64,000 nucleotides of DNA from Orrella dioscoreae (GTDB lineage Bacteria > Pseudomonadota > Gammaproteobacteria > Burkholderiales > Burkholderiaceae_B): positions 2,914,001 through 2,978,000 of the forward strand of contig NZ_LT907988.1 of NCBI RefSeq assembly GCF_900089455.2, read 5' to 3'. Shown here one piece after another: positions 8,440 to 16,414 of the stretch; position 1 is the stretch's first letter, and each line of letters starts with the position of its first letter. The translations under genes and the position numbers were made by a program. The notes beneath the pieces are model-generated. The model was not told where the DNA came from, made no database searches, and worked only from the letters and a program-made list of their open reading frames with translations.

Positions 8440-9960
8440 TTGGACTCGGAACAGGGCCTTGCGTCGCCCCGGATAGTTCCGGCGGAGCCTGGGCCGCGGG
8501 CGTCCTCCGAGGATGGCGTGCGATTGGATGGCGGCGCCAAAGACCTGCTTGATCTGTCGCGTCAGCAGCGCAACCTGCTACTCCTGCGCCCAATCTTCCA
8601 GCTCGAGCGCTACAAGACGATGCTTGGTGATGAAGGCAGTGCGGACAGGACACTGTTCCACGGTATCGACACCCACTACCTCGCGTTGTCCGCTCTCGAC
8701 CTGATGATGGAAGCGACGACCATTTCCAGCGGCAGTACATCGGTCGAGGTCGTGGCTCACCTGGGATACATCGCCAGCCGCATGAAGCCTGGCCTCACAT
8801 CACCTCAGGCACGCCGCATCGCGGATGTCGTCCTTGACGCGCTCGACAACAAAGCCAACAACCACAGGGAGTTCAGCGCGGAGTTCTTCGACGCATCTGC
8901 CCGCACCGCCAGGTCGATCCGATATCGACTGGTCCGCTTCGAACCAGACGCCGATGACGTCTACCGCTACCGTCCCACCGCCGAAGGCTACCTCGTCTAC
9001 CTGGGAATGCTCGACCTCGCGCCGGAGGACTCGCAGGAGCTGATGGAGAAGATGCTCGACCTGCTGGTGCGCCGCGGACGGTTCGAGGCCGCTGTCGAGA
9101 TCGCCCGGCGAGCCCGGAAGTACTCCATCGAATACCGCCAGTTGATCCGCGACCGGCTCTATCAGGCTTACCGGGCGCCCGGCAGCGTCAACTGGAGCCG
9201 CGACATGGCGGGGCGGCTGGACGAGGCGCGAGCGCACGTGCGCCAGCGCCAGGCGGAAGACGCGCGGATGGAGGAAGCCGTTGGCGAAGCACTGCTTGGC
9301 GCCGACGAGCCGAAGACGCGCGCGAGCCTGGTGCAGCTGAAGGAAACCATCCGTAGCGCCAGCCTCATTCGGCTGCAGCTCGTCACCGACATCAACGTGG
9401 CGCCCGAGCGTTTCATCGAAGCACAGCGCGCAGTCTTCCGCGCACGCAGGCCAACCGGTCTCCCGGACCTTGAGCCGCAGTTGCTTCCGCAACTCGTCAA
9501 CCTTCCCGCCCGAGTACTCTCGGCAGAAGCGGACGTCTTCATCAGTGCGCTGTACCCACCCGTGTGGCCGAAAGTGTACGAAATGAACTCGGTGTTCACC
9601 CTGCTGCTGGAGCAACGTGGGGAGGACACGGAGATCGAGACCGACCCAGGCTCGATCGAGAAATTCGAGCCTCCGCCCGACCAGTTTCCAAAGGAACTCG
9701 TGCAGCGCGCCAACGACTGGCTGACTGGGAAGTTCGCCACCGGCCAGCGGCTGCGCATCGACCAGTTGCTGGATGCCGCCGAAGACGAAGGCCTGGACAG
9801 GACGATGCGGCGGTGCCTCGTGCTAATCCTGTTCCGCTCGTTCGCGCGGTCCGAGAACGAGTTCAAGAAGGTGAGCGTCGAACTCACGGGAGAGACGTTC
9901 CACCTCGACATCGCTCAGGGCAGCGCCCTCGAATTTGTTCCTCAGGAAGATTCAGCATGA
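8440..9960 (+). CDS. jetA: Wadjet-type JetA (kleisin-like subunit)
   Basis: A 506-residue, largely helical protein with no catalytic motif. It is identified mainly by being the first gene of a jetA-jetB-jetC-jetD cassette and by the ...LLLLRPIFQLERYKTML... and ...FRYRPTAEGYLVYLGMLDL-type segments seen in JetA-family kleisins. In Wadjet, JetA links the SMC heads and, with JetB and JetC, extrudes loops on small circular DNA, so that JetD can cleave plasmids. Its stop overlaps the jetB start (ATGA). Start TTG is supported by AGGAGG. The Wadjet subtype cannot be fixed from sequence reading alone. Confidence 0.7.
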   Translation: MDSEQGLASPRIVPAEPGPRASSEDGVRLDGGAKDLLDLSRQQRNLLLLRPIFQLERYKTMLGDEGSADRTLFHGIDTHYLALSALDLMMEATTISSGSTSVEVVAHLGYIASRMKPGLTSPQARRIADVVLDALDNKANNHREFSAEFFDASARTARSIRYRLVRFEPDADDVYRYRPTAEGYLVYLGMLDLAPEDSQELMEKMLDLLVRRGRFEAAVEIARRARKYSIEYRQLIRDRLYQAYRAPGSVNWSRDMAGRLDEARAHVRQRQAEDARMEEAVGEALLGADEPKTRASLVQLKETIRSASLIRLQLVTDINVAPERFIEAQRAVFRARRPTGLPDLEPQLLPQLVNLPARVLSAEADVFISALYPPVWPKVYEMNSVFTLLLEQRGEDTEIETDPGSIEKFEPPPDQFPKELVQRANDWLTGKFATGQRLRIDQLLDAAEDEGLDRTMRRCLVLILFRSFARSENEFKKVSVELTGETFHLDIAQGSALEFVPQEDSA

Positions 9961-10688
9961 ATGCAGAACCTACCGTGCGCAACGCCGCGCGACTGACGTA
10001 CAAGGCGCTGCACACGACGCTCTCACCCATCAACGACGCGGAGTACCGCGAACTGCTTGCCCTGTGCAGAGCGGACCCGACGTTCAGACAGTACGTCGAA
10101 GATGTCGCGGCCGGCATGGAACTGCAAATTCTCGACTTGAGCGAGCAGCGCGGTCTCATCGTGGTTCCAGCCTCCAAGGACAGCCGCTTCGCGGTGCGTA
10201 TCACGGATATCCGCAGCGGCATGACGCCGGATCAGAAGGCGGCCCTCGTGCTGGCCCACATCGCCATTGCCGCGGTCTTCTTTCCGACAACCGATGGACT
10301 GGACGACGACAACTACTCCCCGCCCCCGGCGTCGGTGGCCACCTGCCGCGACACGCTTCATGCCCTGGCGCGACGCCTGAAGGAGACCTCCGACCTCCCG
10401 CCGGACGTGCCATCTGAACTCGCGCCCGGCTGGGAGACGATTTCAGCACTGCCCGTCGCCATCCCGTCCGGTCAGCGGGCGTCGCACGCCTCGGTCGTCG
10501 GCGTCGTCAAGATTGCGCTGAACCATATGGCGCAGAACGGCCTTGTCCGGCTCGACCGCGACGCGGAGGACGAAGCGGCGGCGACCTATACGCCCACCTT
10601 CCGGCTGCGGGTGCAACTGCGAGAGCTGGCGTTGCGGCGACTCTACGAGATGGCGCAACTGGCTACGACCGAGCGCAAGGCGGTGTGA
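9957..10688 (+). CDS. jetB: Wadjet-type JetB (KITE subunit, DUF4194-like)
   Basis: A 243-residue protein starting MNAEPTVRNAARLTYKAL. It has a two-winged-helix look: ...ITDIRSGMTPDQKAALVLAHIAIAAVFFP... and ...VGVVKIALNHMAQNGLVRLDRD...TPTFRLRVQLREL.... The latter is a typical KITE/DUF4194 end, where a short helix-turn and a wing precede the C-terminus. It bridges JetA in the SMC complex. ATG overlaps the jetA stop, and its own stop overlaps the jetC GTG (GTGA). Confidence 0.75.
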   Translation: MNAEPTVRNAARLTYKALHTTLSPINDAEYRELLALCRADPTFRQYVEDVAAGMELQILDLSEQRGLIVVPASKDSRFAVRITDIRSGMTPDQKAALVLAHIAIAAVFFPTTDGLDDDNYSPPPASVATCRDTLHALARRLKETSDLPPDVPSELAPGWETISALPVAIPSGQRASHASVVGVVKIALNHMAQNGLVRLDRDAEDEAAATYTPTFRLRVQLRELALRRLYEMAQLATTERKAV

Positions 10689-13600
10689 TCATGCAGAAAA
10701 TTTCCCGCCTCCACCTGGGCAACTGCGGCTTTCGCACCGCATGGTATGAAGGGATGACCTTCGATCTGACCGACCCGGACAGCGGCCACCCGACCGACAC
10801 GCTCATCAATCTGGAAAACGGCGGCGGCAAGACCACACTCATCGGCCTCGTGTTCTCGTGCTTCGAGACCTCTCAAGAGAAGTTTCTCAAGCACATCCAG
10901 AGCAAGCACAACACCTTCTCCCAGTACTTCACTCATGATGGCGCTCCTGGATTCATCATCGTTGAATGGCTCATGCCGTCCAGAACAGCGGGAGAAGAAC
11001 CCTACCGCCTGGTGACCGGTCAGGCGGTCGCAGTGAGGTCGCACACGGAGCCACCTGAAGTCGACCGCATGTTCTTCTCATTCGAGGAGCACACCGACCT
11101 CGGCCTGACGGATATCCCGGCCCCCGGTCTGGCGCAGCCCACGCCAACCTCCATGCAGGAGTTTTCGCGTTGGCTGCACGCACAGCAGAAAAAATACCCG
11201 GGCGACGTTTTCATCAGCCACAACCGCCAGGCCGAGTGGCAGCGGCACTTGAGAAACGAGCGTCTCATCGACCTGGACATGCTGCGCATGCAGGTCAACT
11301 TCTCGGCCCAGGAAGGCGGTTTCGACACGGGTTTCCTCGACTTCAAGACGGAGGGCGAGTTCCTGCGCAAGTTCCTGCACCTGACCAGCGACACGACGAA
11401 AGCCGATGAAGCGCGCAAGCTGGTGGTCGCGGTGTGCGAAAAGCATCGACGAAAGCCGCAGTTCCAGAAGCGTCGCGATGAACTGATCAGGTTCCGGGCG
11501 GCGCTGAACGCGTTCGCGGAGGCTGCCCAGCTGTACCTCGAGACGCTGGCTGCGCAGCGCTCGATACTGGTCCGTGGCGCGCAGATGGTCCAGGCACTGC
11601 AGGCCCGCGCCGTCTCCTTGCGCCTCGACCACTCTCAGGAAGCGGAATTCGAGCGGATCCAGCGAGAAATGGCTTCGGCTGCGCAAGCGGATTCGACGCT
11701 CCACACCAAGGAACAAGCAACGGTCACCTGGGCCTGGCACCAGAAACGCAGCGCGCAAGCCAAAGCGCGCAAGGAGGCCGCCGATGGCCAGGTAAAAGAC
11801 CTAGAGCGGAACGAGCAGCTCATTCGAGCGGCGCGACTGCAAAAAGAAATCATCGGTGTCGACGAAGAGATCAAAGAGCTTGACGCACTGGCCGAAGCCG
11901 AGCGTGCGAATCTCAAGCCGACGAAGGACCACGCCGAGATTCAAGGAGCGCTCCTGCGCCGGGCGCTGTTCAGCGAAGAACAGCGGCTGAAGGAGGAACT
12001 CCAAACGCTCGATCAGCGGGCTGCCGCGCGTGAGGAGGCACGAACGACCTTTCGCAAACAACGAGATCAAGCCGAAGCCGACGAACTCCGACAAGTAGGA
12101 GAACGCTCGAAGCATCAAGCGGCCGAGGAGGCTTATGCCCGGCGGCGTGAAGCATTGGAAGCGGACAAAACGTTTCGGGCGCAAGAGGAAACCACGGCCG
12201 AAGCGCTCGAACGCCTCGACGCCGATACTGCGACCGCGGCCGCCGAGCGCGACCTGCATCGAGCGTCGCAGCAACGCTGCGCCAAGGAGGCGCGGGAGCA
12301 TCGGCAGACCGCCGCAGCGCAGCGCATCCATGCCGCCGATTTGGCCGGCAAGGCCCGGTCAGCCGGCGAGTTCATCGCCCGAGGGGAAGTCGAGCTTGAG
12401 CATCTGGCGCAGTTGCCCGCTCTGCTGAACGCCGTTGAATCCGACCGCGTCGACCCGCTGTCCGCGGCCTTGCCCACCCGCCTGCACGAGGTCGTCTCCG
12501 AGTCGGCGAGACAAGTGTCTCTGGGAGACGTGCGCCTGGCGGAGCTGCATGCCGCCAGGCAGGCCATCGATGAAACCGGGGTTGCCGGCTACAGCGCCGA
12601 TGTCGCACTCGTCGTCCAGACGCTTCTACAGGTAGGTGTGCGCTCGGCTCAGGCCTACAACGCGTACATCTCTCGCGCCCTGCCGGATGCCGCCAAAGCG
12701 CGGGCACTCGTCGCCAGCGACCCCGCCCGCTTCCTCGGCGTCTCCGTGGCGTCCGCGGAACTTGACAAAGCCAGGGCACTCGCCTGGGAGACGCGCCGAC
12801 CGGCACGGCCAGTAGTGGTGTCAGTGGCAACCCTTGAGCCTGCGACACAACTGGCCGAGCGCGTGATCGTCCCGGCCGAGGACGATTCGGCCTTCAACGT
12901 CGAGGCCGCGGCCAAGCTGGCCTCCAACCTCGAACTTCGCGTCGCCGAGGAAAATGAGCGCCGGTCCGCCTATCGGGAGCGCCAGGACCAGACGCAGAAG
13001 GCACTCCACGAACTGGACACGTATGCGAAGGAATTCGGCGACGGAAAACTCGGAAGTGCGCGAGCCGGCAAGTTGGCCTTCGAAGAAGACGCTGCCGCTG
13101 CGACAGCGCGCGCCGAGTCCCTCGAATCGCAGGCGCTTGAACTGGATGAGAAGGCTCAAGCACTGGAGCAACAAGCGCAGGCAGCCGATATGCGACGCCA
13201 GGCTGCAGTCCTGTCTTCGTCAGCAGTCCGCAGTTTTCAGAGCGAACACGAAGCCGGCCACGAGGAACGCGTCCGGAGACTTGCACAGATCGTGCAAGGC
13301 ATCATCACTGCACAGGAAAACAAGTCTGCAGCCAATGTGGGCCTTGAACGACTGCAGCAGGAACACGACAGCGACCACGGCTTGCGCGTGAGCACAGACC
13401 ATGAACTCAGGCTCGCCGGCGAAGAGCGGGCGAGCATTGCCCACTATGACAAGGACTATCCGGCCCACGAGCAGTTGCTGCAGAACCCACGGCCAGTGGA
13501 GACATTGCGCCGCATCTATCGCGACGCCGAAGCCGCCTACCACGCTCAGGAGCAGGAGCGACTCGGACTCCTGGCGCACAAGCTGGACGATGCGCGAAAG

Positions 13601-15091
13601 CGCCGCGCGGACAAGGCCAAGGAGTTCACCCGTGAGTTCAAGGGCGTGCAGATGGCGGATATTGCTCCATTCCTGAGCCTTAATCACGAAGAAGCGCTGG
13701 CGGGCGTCAAGGCAGCGCTGGAGGCGGCCAGGCCGGGGCAAGTGAATGCCGCCTCGAATCTGCAAGTCGTGAATGGCGAGTCAAAGAAGTGGTTCGATTC
13801 GAACAAGCAGAACCTCGGATCTGCGGAACCCGCTCATGACGCGTTGGACCTGGATGCCCTGGCTGCGCTGGTGACTGACGCAGAGGGCCGCGTAATCGCG
13901 GCGCTGGAGCGGATGCGCACGGCCAACGAAGCCGCGAACCAAGCCGCAGACCGGGCCAATCGAAAGCGCCAGGCAGCGCAGGCCGACGAAAAGATCGAGG
14001 CGCTGCTGCGCAGCAGCATGGGCCTTGCAGACAAACCCGACCCCATGCTAATCGCAGCGGAAATCGGCGCCCAGGTAGGAATGACCCTGGAAGTACCAGA
14101 CCCAGACAGTTTGGTTCTCGAGACCGATGCCAGCAATCAGGTCAGCGCGCTGCTGAAGGACTACAAAGGAAAGGAACACGGCGTCAGCAGCCTGCATACG
14201 AAGGCCCGAACCGCCTTCGACCTCGTCAAGGCAGCTGCGTCGCAGCCATCGTTCCGCGAGGTCGACCCCGATGTGGCGCAACAAATGGTCGCCAACGAGT
14301 TCGGCGCCGCATGCACGGACGCCAGGCGCCTCCTGGAACACCTGGACGACCGCATCGCAACGACTGAAGCGACGCTGCAATCGATGCAAGCCGATTTCGA
14401 CGCCTGCGTCGAGGAGGTGCTCGCCGTCGTCCGCTCGGCCATCACGACGCTCAATCGCGCAATGAGTAAGGACAAGTCCGTGCCAGTGGGTGCCCCATAC
14501 GTCGGTGGCAAACAAGTCCTGAAGATGCGGGCAAGTTTCAGCACGATCCCGGTCGAGACACGACGCCAGACACTCAGCGCCTACCTCGATACATTGGTCG
14601 ATACGAACGTGTTCCCTCCGCGCGGCACGGATCTCATCGCCGACGCTGTGATGCGCGTTTATGGGCGTCCGCTGGGACTGCAAGTCCTGAAGATGTCCAT
14701 TGAGGAGACAGAGCAGTACGTACCAGTCGAGCGGGTATCGAACTCCGGTGGCGAAGGCGTCGTCATGGCGATGTTCCTGTACCTGGTCATCAACCAGTTG
14801 CGAGCTGAGAACCACGCGCAAGTGCATCGCATCGCCGGCGGACCACTCATCCTCGACAATCCCTTCGCAAAGGCCACCAGCCCCGCCATGTGGCGCGCCC
14901 AACGTCTGCTGGCCGAGACCATGAACGTCCAGCTGATATTCGCCACGGCGCTTCAGGATTTCAACGCTCTCGGCGAGTTCCAGCGGTTCATCCGTCTGCG
15001 CCGCGCCGGACAGAACAGCAGAACCAGACGCTGGCACCTCGAGTTTGCGAACCTGAAGCTCAACGACATGCCCGAGGAGCCGGCGGCTTGA
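10685..15091 (+). CDS. jetC: Wadjet-type JetC (SMC/MukB-like ATPase)
   Basis: A 1468-residue SMC-like ATPase. Walker A is LENGGGKTT with K49. A very long, Ala/Glu/Gln/Arg-rich coiled coil (about 290-1250) has a hinge-like non-coiled stretch in the middle (about 610-740). The ABC signature is SNSGGEG at 1352-1358. Walker B is PLILDNPFAKA with D1391, followed by N1392 where most ABC ATPases have the catalytic Glu. This motor hydrolyses ATP to extrude DNA loops with JetA and JetB. Start is GTG at 10685 (GTGA overlap with jetB); ATG at 10691 is the alternative. No truncation is seen. Confidence 0.85.
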   Translation: MIMQKISRLHLGNCGFRTAWYEGMTFDLTDPDSGHPTDTLINLENGGGKTTLIGLVFSCFETSQEKFLKHIQSKHNTFSQYFTHDGAPGFIIVEWLMPSRTAGEEPYRLVTGQAVAVRSHTEPPEVDRMFFSFEEHTDLGLTDIPAPGLAQPTPTSMQEFSRWLHAQQKKYPGDVFISHNRQAEWQRHLRNERLIDLDMLRMQVNFSAQEGGFDTGFLDFKTEGEFLRKFLHLTSDTTKADEARKLVVAVCEKHRRKPQFQKRRDELIRFRAALNAFAEAAQLYLETLAAQRSILVRGAQMVQALQARAVSLRLDHSQEAEFERIQREMASAAQADSTLHTKEQATVTWAWHQKRSAQAKARKEAADGQVKDLERNEQLIRAARLQKEIIGVDEEIKELDALAEAERANLKPTKDHAEIQGALLRRALFSEEQRLKEELQTLDQRAAAREEARTTFRKQRDQAEADELRQVGERSKHQAAEEAYARRREALEADKTFRAQEETTAEALERLDADTATAAAERDLHRASQQRCAKEAREHRQTAAAQRIHAADLAGKARSAGEFIARGEVELEHLAQLPALLNAVESDRVDPLSAALPTRLHEVVSESARQVSLGDVRLAELHAARQAIDETGVAGYSADVALVVQTLLQVGVRSAQAYNAYISRALPDAAKARALVASDPARFLGVSVASAELDKARALAWETRRPARPVVVSVATLEPATQLAERVIVPAEDDSAFNVEAAAKLASNLELRVAEENERRSAYRERQDQTQKALHELDTYAKEFGDGKLGSARAGKLAFEEDAAAATARAESLESQALELDEKAQALEQQAQAADMRRQAAVLSSSAVRSFQSEHEAGHEERVRRLAQIVQGIITAQENKSAANVGLERLQQEHDSDHGLRVSTDHELRLAGEERASIAHYDKDYPAHEQLLQNPRPVETLRRIYRDAEAAYHAQEQERLGLLAHKLDDARKRRADKAKEFTREFKGVQMADIAPFLSLNHEEALAGVKAALEAARPGQVNAASNLQVVNGESKKWFDSNKQNLGSAEPAHDALDLDALAALVTDAEGRVIAALERMRTANEAANQAADRANRKRQAAQADEKIEALLRSSMGLADKPDPMLIAAEIGAQVGMTLEVPDPDSLVLETDASNQVSALLKDYKGKEHGVSSLHTKARTAFDLVKAAASQPSFREVDPDVAQQMVANEFGAACTDARRLLEHLDDRIATTEATLQSMQADFDACVEEVLAVVRSAITTLNRAMSKDKSVPVGAPYVGGKQVLKMRASFSTIPVETRRQTLSAYLDTLVDTNVFPPRGTDLIADAVMRVYGRPLGLQVLKMSIEETEQYVPVERVSNSGGEGVVMAMFLYLVINQLRAENHAQVHRIAGGPLILDNPFAKATSPAMWRAQRLLAETMNVQLIFATALQDFNALGEFQRFIRLRRAGQNSRTRRWHLEFANLKLNDMPEEPAA

Positions 15092-16092
15092 ACGCATTCC
15101 TTGAAGCCCTGCTGTCCTCGCCGCGCAAGCGTGTGCGGCTAGACGAGTTGCGCCGGCACTACTTCTCGTTGTACCCAGATGTCCAGAACAGCGCAGAACG
15201 CAGTTCGATGCTGCTGGAAGCGCTGAAGAAGCTGGAAGCTGACGGCACCATCTCACTTCCGGCTTCTGGAAGTTGGGAACAGGCTGGTTCGCCCGCTCTT
15301 CCGCTCTGGATCACCTTGAAGCGCACGCCTCGCTCCAAGATTGCCATGAACCATGCCGCCGTGACCTGGGCGCCGGAGCTAGGATTCTGGCCGGAATTGA
15401 GGCCATCGCAATTGTCAGCGTTGCAGCCCATCAATGACTTCTTGCTTCGACGCCGGGGGACTTTTTCTCCAGTTCCCATCAAGGAGCGTTCCCTGGAAAT
15501 CTTCGGCGACGAGAAGCGACTCGACAACATGTGCACCGGGGACTTTCTTTTTGGCGGACGACTCCCACTCTCCGTCATCGGTTGCTTCCGGGTACCCCAA
15601 CCGCTGCCGTATCGCAAGGTTGATACGCCTGGCAAATCCATACTCGTTGTCGAGAACCACAACACATACTGGAGCTTCGCAGAATGGAACGAGGGCACGC
15701 AACGATACACCGCAGTCGTCTACGGCGGAGGCGAAAACTTCAGACTCACTGGGCGAGCGTTGCAGCAGGCGATGCAGGAAACAGGAGCTTCTTCAGCGGA
15801 ATACTTCGGCGACCTGGACCCGAAAGGCTTGTCAATTCCCGTGGACTTCAACCGCTGCATCGAACCGGGCTATCCGACTGTTTCCGCAGCACTCCCGTTG
15901 TACCGCTGGTTGATTGCAAACGGGGTCCGGCGTGAAAAGCCAGAGTGTGCAACCTATGCTGTAGGACTGGCAGTTGCTTGGCTCGGCTCAGAGCTGGCTG
16001 CAAAGCTCGAAGCAGTTTGGTCTTCGGGCATGTGGCTGCCTCAGGAAGCTCTAGGCACCGAGCAGCTCCATTCTGGCGCCATGGACATCTAG
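15088..16092 (+). CDS. jetD: Wadjet-type JetD nuclease (DUF3322/DUF2220, Toprim fold)
   Basis: A 334-residue protein with an N-terminal winged-helix region (VRLDELRRHYFSLYPDVQNSAERSSMLLEALKKLEADGTISLP) and a C-terminal Toprim-like nuclease. The Toprim Glu is in ILVVENHNTYWS (E189) and the DxD motif in YFGDLDPKGLSIP (D242, D244). JetD is the topoisomerase-VI-A-like nuclease that cuts DNA trapped by the JetABC motor. I start it at TTG 15088 because it overlaps the jetC stop by TTGA, matching the 4-nt overlaps of the other jet genes; no ATG lies near. Confidence 0.8.
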   Translation: MNAFLEALLSSPRKRVRLDELRRHYFSLYPDVQNSAERSSMLLEALKKLEADGTISLPASGSWEQAGSPALPLWITLKRTPRSKIAMNHAAVTWAPELGFWPELRPSQLSALQPINDFLLRRRGTFSPVPIKERSLEIFGDEKRLDNMCTGDFLFGGRLPLSVIGCFRVPQPLPYRKVDTPGKSILVVENHNTYWSFAEWNEGTQRYTAVVYGGGENFRLTGRALQQAMQETGASSAEYFGDLDPKGLSIPVDFNRCIEPGYPTVSAALPLYRWLIANGVRREKPECATYAVGLAVAWLGSELAAKLEAVWSSGMWLPQEALGTEQLHSGAMDI

Positions 16093-16414
16093 GCCGCCCC
16101 AAGCGGCGGTTTGGGCGGCTGAACGGAAAAACACATAGCTTCCAGCTACGATGAAGCCCGCCTAGCCACGCTGTACCCTACCCGCCCACTCGATCATCAA
16201 CAAGCCACGCAGACCCGCGTGGCTTAAGGGATTTCGGTGATCGACATGGGCCTCCACCGTCGCTTTTACCGTCAGAACCGCACATCTTTTGCTGGTGTAG
16301 CAGATGGAGCGATTTGCGAGGCAACGACTCTGGCAACACCATCATCAATCGACAGTTAGGATAGCTTAAATTTGACCCTAGACAGCAAGGATTGAACTAG
16401 ACAGCCTCTTCGTT
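16093..16414. other. Convergent intergenic region; probable outer end of the ICE
   Basis: 322 bp between jetD (plus) and the Rad50-like gene (minus) with no gene. It contains: a GC-rich dyad at 16093-16119 (GCCGCCC/GGGCGGC) right after the jetD stop, which could act as a terminator hairpin though no T-run follows; a CCCACTC core at 16185-16191; a perfect 9-bp-arm hairpin at 16202-16225; the 14-mer GCTTTTACCGTCAG at 16262-16275; and a CTAGACAGC direct repeat at 16378 and 16396. The core and the 14-mer recur beside the integrase/guaA junction, so this is my candidate for the distal att region. Confidence 0.5.
16202..16225. repeat. Perfect inverted repeat AAGCCACGC/GCGTGGCTT
   Basis: 9-bp arms around AGACCC. 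No T-run follows on either strand, so it is not a typical intrinsic terminator. It lies between the candidate att core and the 14-bp integrase-side motif copy. Confidence 0.6.

Noticed and set aside
10685-15091. JetC as a generic Rad50/SbcC repair protein
   Set aside because: MukB-like head motifs and the flanking jetA, jetB and jetD genes point to Wadjet.
16378-16404. Direct repeat CTAGACAGC 18 bp apart
   Set aside because: Only 9 bp, found in an AT-rich gap; could be chance.
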